Source of the DNA: Nocardia brasiliensis NBRC 14402
Lineage (GTDB): Bacteria > Actinomycetota > Actinomycetes > Mycobacteriales > Mycobacteriaceae
Length of the DNA stretch: 64,000 nt
Assembly (NCBI RefSeq): GCF_000308475.2
Contig: NZ_BAFT02000058.1
Coordinates: forward strand, 1-64,000
Reading direction: 5' to 3'
Positions 54,226-62,103 of the stretch are shown one piece after another (within the stretch, counting starts at the first letter, position 1; every line of letters begins with the position of its first letter). The translations under genes and the position numbers were made by a program. Under the pieces are notes generated by a model. The model saw only the letters and a list, made by a program, of their open reading frames with translations. It did no database searches and was not told where the DNA came from.

Positions 54226-54655
54226 CCGAAAAGCGCAGTGCGCCAGCCCGAAGCACCGCGCCGACCGAACGCTGCGCCAGCCCGAAAACTCTGCGCCAAC
54301 CCGAAAACTCTGCGCCAACCCGAAACCACTACGCCTACCTGAAAGCGCTGCGCCGTCCGGAAACCACTGCGCCAGCCGAAAACGCTGCGCCAACGAGGCA
54401 CCGCCCCAACCCGGCACCACTGCGCCAACCGAAACGCTGCGCCAGCCTGAAGCACTACGCCAACCCGAAACCACAGCGCCAACCGAAACGCTGGGCCAGC
54501 CTGAAGCACTACGCCAGCGAAGCACTGCGCCAGTCCGAAAGCACAGCGCCAGCGAAGCACTGCGCAAGCCCGAGAGCACTGCGCAAGCCCGAGAGCACTG
54601 CGCAAGCCCGAGAGCACTGCGCCGACCTGAAAGGCACTGCGCCAGGTGTGATCCC
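54226..54655. repeat. Degenerate 16-20 bp tandem repeat array (minisatellite-like)
   Basis: About 23 head-to-tail copies of a unit close to CTGCGCCARCCCGAAAGCA fill the gap between the small gene and the GNAT gene. Unit length varies (16, 17, 18, 19, 20 bases), so no reading frame is kept and coding is unlikely. Copies at the right end are exact: CTGCGCAAGCCCGAGAGCA occurs three times in a row (about 54567-54623), suggesting recent slippage, while left copies have drifted. Core GCGCCA is most conserved. There are no spacers, so this is not a CRISPR array. Confidence 0.9.
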
Positions 54656-54666
54656 AGGGTGGGCGC

Positions 54667-55149
54667 TCACCAGCGCAGCACGACCTCGTGCTCGTTGTCC
54701 AGGATCCGTCCCGTCGGCACGAAACCCAGCGACCGATAGAACCCCGCGGGACTGCCCGGCCCGGTCGCGTAGCTGGTGTACAGCTCGCGTGTGCCCTGCG
54801 CCGTCAGCCGATCGATGAGCGCGCGCAGCGCCGCCCGCCCGATCCCGCGTCCCTGCGCCGGGCCCGCGACCATGAAGCGCCACAGGAAAACACCCCGCAG
54901 GTCGGGGTGGTCCTCGTCCAACCCGAGATGCACCATCAGGAATCCGGCGGGCGCCTCGTCGGCGTAGACGGCGCGAAACCACAGGCAGTCCGAAAAGTGG
55001 GCCTCGGCAATGGAAATGCCGTTGTCGATCACCATGGGACGCTGCTGCGCGCTCAGCGTCTCACTCAAACTGCATACCGCGTAGAGGTTCTCGCGGTCGA
55101 TACGGCGCAGCTCGATGCGCCGCGGCGCGGCCCCGGTCGATTCGGTCAT
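54667..55149 (-). CDS. GNAT N-acetyltransferase (spermine/spermidine-type)
   Basis: The 160-residue acetyltransferase has the acetyl-CoA loop GPAQGRGIGRAAL and RFMVAG strand, ending FYRSLGFVPTGRILDNEHEVVLRW. It is nearest the small BltD/PaiA-like group, but the substrate is unknown. It runs toward the repeat array and ends 11 bases from it. The upstream thiolase gene ends 46 bp away, in the same direction. Confidence 0.88.
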   Translation of the reverse strand: MTESTGAAPRRIELRRIDRENLYAVCSLSETLSAQQRPMVIDNGISIAEAHFSDCLWFRAVYADEAPAGFLMVHLGLDEDHPDLRGVFLWRFMVAGPAQGRGIGRAALRALIDRLTAQGTRELYTSYATGPGSPAGFYRSLGFVPTGRILDNEHEVVLRW

Positions 55150-55195
55150 ACACCTTGGTACTGCGCCGACCGGGGCCCGCTCAACCGGTTTTCGG

Positions 55196-56489
55196 TCAGA
55201 CCCGTTCCAGCACGGCCGAGGCGCCGATGCCGCCCGCGGCGCAGATGCCGAGCAGCGCGGCGTTCTTACCGGTGCTGGCCAGTTCGTTCGCCATCGTGGT
55301 CACCATTCGCGCGCCGGTGGCGCCGAACGGGTGACCGAGCGACACCGAACCGCCGTGCACATTGAGCTTGTCGATATCCACCTCGCCGACGGCGGTTTCC
55401 CGGTCGAGCCGCGTCTTGGCCCACTCGGCGCTGGCCAGCGCCGACAGCACCGAGAGCGTCTGCGCCGCGAAAGCCTCGTGGATATCGACGAAATCGATGT
55501 CGCCCAGCGACATTCCGGCCTTGTCCAGCGCCCGCGGCATGGAGATCGCCGGGCCGATCAGCACCTGGTCGGTGGGGTCGACACTGACGTAGCTCCACGA
55601 GCGGAAGGCGGCAAGCGGCCGGTAACCGAGCGCGGCGGCCTTCTCCTCGCTCATCAGCAGCACGGCGGACGCGCCGTCGGTGAGCGGGCTGGCGTTGCCC
55701 GCGGTCACCGTGCCGTTTTCGGCGAAAACCGGCTTCAGTTTCGACAGTTTTTCGATGCTGGTGTTGCCGCGGACCAGTCCGTCGCGGTCGATCTCGACGC
55801 CCTCGGGCGTGCGGACCCGCAGCACCTCGTCGTCGAACCGGCCCGATTCGATCGCGGCGGCGGCCCGATTATGCGAGCGGGCGGCGAACTCGTCCTGGTC
55901 GGCGCGGCTGATGCCGTGGATGCGGGCCATCTTCTCGGCCGACTCCCCCATCACCTCGCCGGTGGTGCGTTCGGCGATCTTCGGCCGGCTCGGCAGGATA
56001 TCGGTGAACGGCGCCAGCTGGCGGATCGCGGTCAGGTAATCCTTCGGCTTCGGTTTGCCCAGCGCCAGCGGCGCCGCCGCGTGCACCACCGACTGCGGCA
56101 GTTTCACCTCGGCGTTGGAGGTGGAATCGCTGCCGCCGGCGATCATGATGTCGTATTCGCCGCGCTCGATCGCGGCCACGGCGGAGGTGACCGCCTGCAG
56201 GCCGGACGCGCAGGCCCTGGTCACGGTGTGGCCCTCGCAGCCGGGGTCGAGCGCGAGGTCCAGGGCGATCTCACGGGCGATGTTCGGCGCCGCGCTGGGC
56301 AGGATGACCCCGCCCCAGACGATGGCCTCTACCTGGGCGCCGGGGCAGCCCGGTGCGCTCCAGCAGGCCCCGGACCGCGGCATCGGCGAGCGCGATGGAA
56401 TCCATCCGGGTGTATCCGGTGAACGCACGCACGAACGGCGTGCGCGCACCGGACACGATAACGGCACGGCGAGCAGCCTTGGTGGCCAT
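55196..56489 (-). pseudogene. Acetyl-CoA C-acyltransferase (thiolase) with a +1 frameshift
   Basis: Two adjacent frames encode one thiolase. ATG 56489 opens MATKAARRAVIVSGARTPFV through GLLERTGLP; the rest (QVEAIVWGGVILPSAAPNIAREI to the end) is one frame over. The shift lies in a GGGG run at 56342-56345, where removal of one base restores LPGAQVEAIVWGG. The remainder is complete: catalytic Cys in TRACASGLQ, GGSDSTSNAEV, SLGHPFGATGAR His and CAAGGIGASAV. The enzyme would cleave 3-ketoacyl-CoA in beta-oxidation. AAAGGAAA precedes the start. A sequencing error is as likely as real decay. Confidence 0.85.
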
Positions 56490-56521
56490 GCGATTTCCTT
56501 TCGAGAGATCTATGGCCACCA

Positions 56522-56541
56522 AACTTACTCCTAAGTAAGTT
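56522..56541 (-). promoter_or_regulatory. Perfect palindromic operator upstream of the thiolase gene
   Basis: AACTTACTCCTAAGTAAGTT is a perfect inverted repeat (8-bp arms, 4-base centre) 33 bases before the thiolase start. Low GC and symmetry are typical of TetR-family operators on fatty-acid degradation genes, so repression by an acyl-CoA sensor is likely. No such regulator gene is adjacent. Confidence 0.75.
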
Positions 56542-56728
56542 CACCGTCGACCCCCTTCGCCGACGGTGACCCGTGCGCAGCAGCGGCGATCCCCTCCACC
56601 GTCGCTGAAACCCGGCCTGCCACGCGCCGTTGCGCAACAGACCGGAGGCGCCCGTTCCGACGAACGCCCCTGCTCGTCCCGGAACACTCCGCAAGACCGA
56701 TGTCGGCTGAAACTTCGGCGCGTCAGAA

Positions 56729-56775
56729 CAGTAGCAATATTTCTACTGATTTTTCAAACCTTTTCTATTGGTTTG
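56729..56775. promoter_or_regulatory. AT-rich promoter region with two inverted repeats
   Basis: CAGTAG-N8-CTACTG (56729-56748) and CAAACC-N9-GGTTTG (56755-56775) lie 38-84 bp before the XRE start in the most AT-rich stretch of the window. They fit operators for the XRE protein itself. Confidence 0.5.
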
Positions 56776-56812
56776 CTTTCTGTCGCGGTCGGGCTCTACT
56801 CTGAAGCTCACT

Positions 56813-57520
56813 ATGCATAGCCCTTCGGAGCTGTCGCGGCGCCAGAAGCGATTCGGCCGAATCATCAAGGAGCGCCGGGACGAGCTCGGCCTCACGCAGT
56901 TACAGATCGGCGACCTCGGGGGACCTTCGGCACCGACGATTCGCAAGATCGAAGACGGCGACGCCGCGATCAGCACGACCACGCTGAACAAACTCGATGC
57001 GCCGCTGCGCTGGCTCCCGGGGAGCGCCGCGCGCACCTACGCGGGCGGCACCCCGGCCGCCGACGAGCCCGCACCCGCCGCGCGGCAGCCCGGCGAGTCC
57101 GTCGTGGCCGGGCCCGATTCGATCCGCTTCGAACTGGCCGACCTCACCGGTCTGCTCGCGGCCGCGGGCCGGCTCAACGACGCGGTCGAACACGGCCGGA
57201 CCACCCACCCGCAGGTGGTCGCCGCGATCAGCGAACTCAACCAGGTGGTTTCCAAGCTGTCGGCCCGCTACGCGACCGCCATGCTGGAACGCAACGGCGG
57301 CCCGGGCAGGCAGCTGCACCCGCTCGTCGAAATGGCCTTCGCGCACCTGCTCGAGGTGCCCGCGGAGACCAGCGACACCACCGAACTTCACGAACGGCGA
57401 TACCGGCGCTGGCTGGCCGGACGATCAGAGGACGTCGATGCTGCGACAGAAGCACAGTTCCGGGCACGCTGGCTGGCGGCCAACGTGGACACGACCGCGA
57501 GTCGAAACGGCGGGTACTGA
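56813..57520 (+). CDS. XRE-type helix-turn-helix regulator of the ImmA trio
   Basis: The 235-residue protein has an N-terminal XRE domain (about 12-65: RRQKRFGRIIKERRDELGLTQLQIGDLGGPSAPTIRKIEDG) and a helical C-terminal part (DSIRFELADLTGLLAAAGRLNDAVEHGR, HERRYRRWLAGRSEDVD) without recognised domain. ATG 56813 follows an AT-rich promoter. The next gene starts two bases after its stop, so the two are translated together. Likely a repressor of this small operon, with a protease-type partner downstream. Confidence 0.82.
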   Translation: MHSPSELSRRQKRFGRIIKERRDELGLTQLQIGDLGGPSAPTIRKIEDGDAAISTTTLNKLDAPLRWLPGSAARTYAGGTPAADEPAPAARQPGESVVAGPDSIRFELADLTGLLAAAGRLNDAVEHGRTTHPQVVAAISELNQVVSKLSARYATAMLERNGGPGRQLHPLVEMAFAHLLEVPAETSDTTELHERRYRRWLAGRSEDVDAATEAQFRARWLAANVDTTASRNGGY

Positions 57521-57521
57521 G

Positions 57522-57953
57522 GTGACGGAGAAGACCGACGACGCGCCGAGCGGCGCGACTCTCACGCTGAGTCACAAGATCAATCGACTGTTCGCCGTCG
57601 TGCATCCGCGCTCGGCCCCCGAGCGCAGCACCGCGACCGTCGCCGAACAAGCCGGCGAGTACCTCAGCCGGGTCATCACGCCGAGCTACCTGGAACGCCT
57701 GCGCGGCGGCGAGTTCGACGGCGAGATTCCCGGCACGACAGTCGAACTCGACGTGCTCGCGGCGATCGCGCAGAGCTTCGGCGTCGCGGCCGACTACCTG
57801 ACCACCTCGGGTCCGACGGCCAGCGCGATCGACCGGGAACTCGAATTGCTCGCCACCATGCGCGACGCCAACGTCTCCAGCATCGCCCTGCGCGGTTCGA
57901 ATGTGGACCAAGCGATCCTGGCCCGGATCATCGAGAGCACGGACCGCACCTGA
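57522..57953 (+). CDS. EspR-like helix-turn-helix protein
   Basis: The 143-residue protein aligns by eye with the whole length of mycobacterial EspR: LSHKINRLFAVVHPRSAPERS, VAEQAGEYLSRVITPSYLERLRGGE (HTH), VLAAIAQSFGVAADYLTT and DRELELLATMRDANVSSIALRG. EspR is a nucleoid-associated activator of ESX-1 genes, but family members are widespread in Nocardia and usually accompany ImmA/IrrE genes. GTG 57522 begins one base after the preceding stop. A dimerisation helix pair lies at the C-terminus. Confidence 0.85.
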   Translation: MTEKTDDAPSGATLTLSHKINRLFAVVHPRSAPERSTATVAEQAGEYLSRVITPSYLERLRGGEFDGEIPGTTVELDVLAAIAQSFGVAADYLTTSGPTASAIDRELELLATMRDANVSSIALRGSNVDQAILARIIESTDRT

Positions 57954-58021
57954 CCGACGAGTCAGTCGGTAACATCGTGACCTACATGGGGGCACTGAGC
58001 TTGCTGTAGGAGTGAAATCGC

Positions 58022-58545
58022 ATGGCCATGCAGGCCCGGTTCCGGAACCTGACCCGGGATGTCCCGATACCGCACCCGTGGAAGCTGTCGAGCTATCTCG
58101 ACGATGTCGCCGCCTATCGCGGCCGGCCCATCAGCCTGGTGCCGATCGATACCGCGCTGCTCGCGGGCACCGGCTGCGGCACCGGCAGCGGACTGTGGAT
58201 CGCCAAGCACGACAGCGACGTGATCGTCTACGGCGCCGACACCACCGAGTGGCATGCCGAGCACATCATCGTGCACGAACTCGGCCATATGCTGCTCGGC
58301 CACGGCCCGGAACAGCCCACCGAGGGCGGGCCGGAGCCGACCGCCCCACCGTCGCCGCGGTCGCGGAACTGCTGCCCTCCATCTCCCCCGAATCCATCGC
58401 GCACGTGCTCGGCCGCACCGACTACGGCACCAGCCGGGAACGCGACGCGGAGACCTTCGCCGATATGGTCATGCTGCACGCCATGCGCCCGCCTCGTCGC
58501 GATTCCCTGCTGCACCGGACGTTCTTCCGCGATCGTCGCCGGTGA
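58022..58545 (+). pseudogene. ImmA/IrrE-family zinc peptidase with a frameshift
   Basis: ATG 58022 opens a frame encoding MAMQARFRNLTRDVPIPHPW through IIVHELGHMLLGH (HExxH at 85-89, zinc peptidase). Around 58320-58345 the coding potential moves to another frame, which continues PTVAAVAELLPSISPESIAHVLGRTDYGTSRERDAETFADMVM to TGA 58545. One missing base (or two extra) explains it. ImmA/IrrE proteins cleave or inactivate XRE repressors and often sit beside them, as here. AGGAG lies nine bases before the start. Sequencing error, decay or frameshifting are all open. Confidence 0.8.
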
Positions 58546-58667
58546 GCGCACCGCGGCGCGACGAGCGGATTGTCGTGCGGGAAACGGAGATACCGATCAG
58601 GTCAGCGTCTCCGGGTATCCAACGAACGCGCTGAACACCCGGAGCGGCGGACGGAAACGCGAACCTT

Positions 58668-59426
58668 CTATGCGAGCCGGATCAGGCCGTAGTCGAAGGC
58701 GTGCCTGCGATAGACCACCGACGGTCGGTCGGTCTCGCGGTCTTGGAAGAGGAAGAAGTCGTGGCCGACGAGTTCCATCTGGTAGAGGGCGTCGTCGACG
58801 GACATCGGAGTCGCGGTGTGCACCTTGGTGCGGACGATATGGCCGGGTCCCGCCACGTAATCGGGGTTCTCCGGTGTGTTCTCGGGGCGGTGGTGGTTGC
58901 CGCCGTCGGGGTGATCGTGCGCCGCGGACGACCCGTTCGGCATCGCGAACAGGGAATCGTCCACCAGATCGGCGGTGGCCTGGGCGACGGAGACTGGGGT
59001 CTTGTCGCCGTAGTGCACCCGGCGCCGGTCCTTGGTGCGGCGCAGCCTGCTCTCCAGCTTCGCGGTCACCGATTCGAGTGCGGCATAGAAGCTGTCGGCG
59101 CACGCCTCGGCGCGCACGATGGGGCCCTTACCGCGTGCGGTGATCTCGACGCGCTGACAACTCTTGCGCTGCCTACGGTTTCGCTCGTGGAAGAGTTCGA
59201 CGTCGAAGATGAAGATCGACGGGTCGAAGCGTTCGAGCCTGGAGAGTTTCTCCGCGACATAGATTCGGAAGTGATCCGGAACCTCGACATTGCGACCTTT
59301 GACCACGACGTCCGCACGGGGCGTCCTGGGTCGATCCGCAATGGGTTGCTCGGTCACGTCCAAGGTGCGATCGTCCAGCACCGAAGGGTCAGCATCTTGC
59401 ACTGAAGGTCGTGAAGAAGTCGTCAC
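58668..59426 (-). CDS. hpf: Long-form ribosome hibernation-promoting factor
   Basis: The 252-residue protein has an N-terminal extension, the S30AE domain (VVVKGRNVEVPDHFRIYVAEKLSRLERFD, then RVEITARGKGPIVRAEACADSFYAALESVTAKLESRLRR) and the C-terminal dimerisation domain (VRTKVHTATPMSVDDALYQMELVGHDFFLFQDRETDRPSVVYRR). It pairs 70S ribosomes into inactive 100S dimers or stabilises 70S in stationary phase. GGGAGG stands six bases before GTG 59426. It corresponds to Rv3241c beside comF. Confidence 0.94.
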   Translation of the reverse strand: MTTSSRPSVQDADPSVLDDRTLDVTEQPIADRPRTPRADVVVKGRNVEVPDHFRIYVAEKLSRLERFDPSIFIFDVELFHERNRRQRKSCQRVEITARGKGPIVRAEACADSFYAALESVTAKLESRLRRTKDRRRVHYGDKTPVSVAQATADLVDDSLFAMPNGSSAAHDHPDGGNHHRPENTPENPDYVAGPGHIVRTKVHTATPMSVDDALYQMELVGHDFFLFQDRETDRPSVVYRRHAFDYGLIRLA

Positions 59427-59607
59427 GCGTACCTCCCGGATATGGCCGCACAGGCGAACTGCGTGCGGCGGGATGAGCCGTGCCGATCGAGAATCTCTCG
59501 GCACATGATGTCCGAGGCGCCACCTCCAAACTCCCGGTTCGGGTGTGTGATCGCGACGCTAGTACGACATTCGGGAGTGCGCCAGTGTTCACGCAAATTT
59601 CCCGGAG

Positions 59608-60249
59608 TCAAGCAGCACAGGTAACCAATACGGCACGTGCCGACACCCCGATCCGGGCCAGCGCGCGCACCGACTCGCGCACCGTCGCCCCCGTCGTCAA
59701 CACGTCATCCACCACCACTACCTCGGCGTTTTCCGCGATCCGGCACAGCGCTGCGGAACCGGGTACGGTGGTCACCCTGTCCTGCAGATTGTGTGCGCGT
59801 TCCCGGGGTGTCAAGCCCACCGAATCCCGCACACCCCACCACACCCGCAGCACGGATACCATCCGGCTATCGGGCAGCCAACTCACGGCTATCTCCGCTG
59901 CGGCCACCACCGGATCACCGCCGCGCCGTCGCGCGGCGACCCGCCTGCTGGGCGCGGGCACCAGCACCAGCGGCCGATCGGCGCGCAGCCGCGCCAGCGC
60001 ACCGGCCAGCGCCCGGCCGATCGGCGCCGCCAGATCGGTGCGCCCACTCTCCTTGGCCGCCAACACCGCTCGCCGCGCCGGCCCGCGGTACGGGCCGAGC
60101 GCCCAGCACGGCACCCCGGGGTCCAGCCGCGGCCGCACCCGGATCGGCGGGCCGGTCAGCGTGGCCGCGCAGGCGGCACACCAGCCCACGCCGGGTTGCC
60201 CGCAGCCGGCACACGCGCTGGGCAGGATCAGATCGAGGAGGGTGCGCAC
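59608..60249 (-). CDS. ComF-family phosphoribosyltransferase-like protein
   Basis: The 213-residue protein has an N-terminal zinc-binding segment (ACAGCGQPGVGWCAACAA) and a type I phosphoribosyltransferase loop VVVVDDVLTTGATVRESV. LTPRERAHNLQDR is the ComF signature. ComF aids DNA uptake in competent bacteria; in actinomycetes its role is unclear. It lies between lpqB and hpf as Rv3242c does. Confidence 0.93.
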   Translation of the reverse strand: MRTLLDLILPSACAGCGQPGVGWCAACAATLTGPPIRVRPRLDPGVPCWALGPYRGPARRAVLAAKESGRTDLAAPIGRALAGALARLRADRPLVLVPAPSRRVAARRRGGDPVVAAAEIAVSWLPDSRMVSVLRVWWGVRDSVGLTPRERAHNLQDRVTTVPGSAALCRIAENAEVVVVDDVLTTGATVRESVRALARIGVSARAVLVTCAA

Positions 60250-60288
60250 CGCCCGAGTGTGCGCGCACCCACCGACACGACCCGGCGA

Positions 60289-62103
60289 TCAGCCGGGCAG
60301 CACCGGGACGGCGTTCGCGCCGAGACCCGGCACCTCCCGCCAATACGGTTCGCGTTCGTCCGGATTCGTCGTCAACTCCAGTACCGCCCGGGAATCGGCG
60401 GCGTACTGGTGCTCCGGTGACGCACTGACCTGCCGCACCGGCGTCGTCAGATTGCGGCTCGTGTAGGCCTGCGACCCCGACCCGTCGATCGACACCGCGC
60501 CGATCGGATCGACGTTGCCCTCCCTGGCGATGATCAGCCGATCGCTGCCGTACCACGACACCGAGACCGCGGCCGTGCTCGAATCGACGCCGACCGGCAG
60601 CGGTGAGGTCAGCGCGTAACCGCCACCCGGCTTCGGCACCACCACCGCGACGTAGACCTTGCCGTCCGCGATCAACGCGGCGCGCACCCCGGTGCGGGAG
60701 ACCCGCAGCTCGGTGATCGGCAGCCGGAAGGCCGAGCCGGCCCCGCCGGTGAGCGCCGAGATGTCGACGTCCTGCACCGAGACGGTGCCGGTGGCCCGGT
60801 CGTTCACCGCGCGGACCACGCGATCCCCGTCGATCACCGCCCAGGCGGCGGTGCCGTCGATATTCCAGGACGGTCGGGTGATGGTGCCGCCCTCGGCGAC
60901 CGGAATCGCGTTGCCGCCGTAGGTGCCGATCATCAGGGTGCGCGGTTGTTCCGGCGCGGGCCGGCCCGCGTCGGCCACGCCCGCGACCAATTGACCGTCC
61001 GGCGATACGGCCGCCGACACCAGGTTGTTCACCGCGCCGAAGTAGCCCGGCGCGGCCGTGACGGCGCCGGTGTTCGCGACCTGCACCAGCGTGCCCCCGC
61101 GCAACGCGTGCAGCCCGATCTGGTTGCGGCCGTTCATCGCCGCGCTGAACTGCTGCACGTCGGCCACCGCCCAGCCGCTCGCCGAGAACCGGTCGTCGAG
61201 CGGCTTGCCGTCGGCCAGCAGCACATACGGCCCGATGATGTCCGCGCCCGCGAGGGTGAGCACCACCTGCGCGGCCAGTAGCTCGCGATCGCGCGGTGCG
61301 AGCGCCGAGGCGCCCGCGAAATCTATTCGCACCCCGCCGACGCCCACCCCGACGCCGTCCGGGTCGCCGTTGGCCTTGGTGACCGGACCGCGCAGGGCGA
61401 TCGGCTGGGCCAGTTCGTTGCGCAGCACCGGCGTCAGCGCGGGCTGGGTACCCTCACCGAGCATGCTGAGCAGCCGCTGGGTCAGCTGCACCTTGGGCAC
61501 CGAGATCCAGCGCAGGTCCGGGACGACCGAACTGCTGGTCGGATCCACGAAGTAGAGCACGTAGCGCCGGTAGGACTTGCCGAAGGCGACGGAGTCCATC
61601 ACCACGCCGTCGGGCAGCTCGTCGATGCGCCACTCGTTGTTGACCCGGATCATCTCGATCTTGTTCTCGAGCGGATCGGCGGTCGCCTGGTAGGAGCCGT
61701 CGGCCTTGAGCTCGCCGACCTTGCGCGCCCGCACTCGATAGGTCGCCTTGTCCCCGGAGCGCGACTCGCGCAACGTGTCCGGCTTCTCCACGATGGTGAT
61801 GCCGGCGGCGTCGTCCCACTGGGCCGCGGCCGACGGGGTCATGAACTGCCGGGCCGCCAGGTGCCGGTTGGTCGGGTCGGCGGTGGCCGAGAGGAAATCG
61901 CGCAGCAGCAGGTCGGGATCGCGGCCCTGCTGCGGCTGCGGCGGGCCCTCGGAGGTAGGTTCCCGGTTGATCGTGCCGAGCGCCTGCGGCGCCGAGGATT
62001 CCGGCAGGCTCGCGCATCCGGAGAGCACGACGAGCGCGGCCACCACGGCCGCGCCGAACGCGAACAGCCGCTGCTTGCGCGCGGAACCGACTCGCATGCT
62101 CAT
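60289..62103 (-). CDS. lpqB: Lipoprotein LpqB
   Basis: The 604-residue lipoprotein has a signal peptide with lipobox VLSGC (Cys30), a GerMN-type domain (about 60-330) and a C-terminal beta-propeller (ISPDGQ-like AAVSPDGQLVAGVADAG, ITRPSWNIDGTAAWAVIDGD). LpqB binds the extracellular sensor of MtrB and tunes MtrA phosphorylation and cell-wall homeostasis. Its ATG overlaps the mtrB stop (ATGA). Confidence 0.95.
   Translation of the reverse strand: MSMRVGSARKQRLFAFGAAVVAALVVLSGCASLPESSAPQALGTINREPTSEGPPQPQQGRDPDLLLRDFLSATADPTNRHLAARQFMTPSAAAQWDDAAGITIVEKPDTLRESRSGDKATYRVRARKVGELKADGSYQATADPLENKIEMIRVNNEWRIDELPDGVVMDSVAFGKSYRRYVLYFVDPTSSSVVPDLRWISVPKVQLTQRLLSMLGEGTQPALTPVLRNELAQPIALRGPVTKANGDPDGVGVGVGGVRIDFAGASALAPRDRELLAAQVVLTLAGADIIGPYVLLADGKPLDDRFSASGWAVADVQQFSAAMNGRNQIGLHALRGGTLVQVANTGAVTAAPGYFGAVNNLVSAAVSPDGQLVAGVADAGRPAPEQPRTLMIGTYGGNAIPVAEGGTITRPSWNIDGTAAWAVIDGDRVVRAVNDRATGTVSVQDVDISALTGGAGSAFRLPITELRVSRTGVRAALIADGKVYVAVVVPKPGGGYALTSPLPVGVDSSTAAVSVSWYGSDRLIIAREGNVDPIGAVSIDGSGSQAYTSRNLTTPVRQVSASPEHQYAADSRAVLELTTNPDEREPYWREVPGLGANAVPVLPG

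Noticed and set aside
54088..54617. Long minus-strand open frames across the repeat array (repeating Trp/Arg/Ser/Gly protein)
   Set aside because: They result from translating non-triplet DNA repeats in a stop-poor GC-rich sequence, have no ribosome-binding site, and unit lengths break the frame.
54226..54655. CRISPR array
   Set aside because: Units abut directly with no unique spacers and no cas genes are present.
57522..58545. Classic toxin-antitoxin pair
   Set aside because: The components are an EspR-like DNA-binding protein and an ImmA/IrrE peptidase, which form repressor-protease switches; there is no toxin fold.
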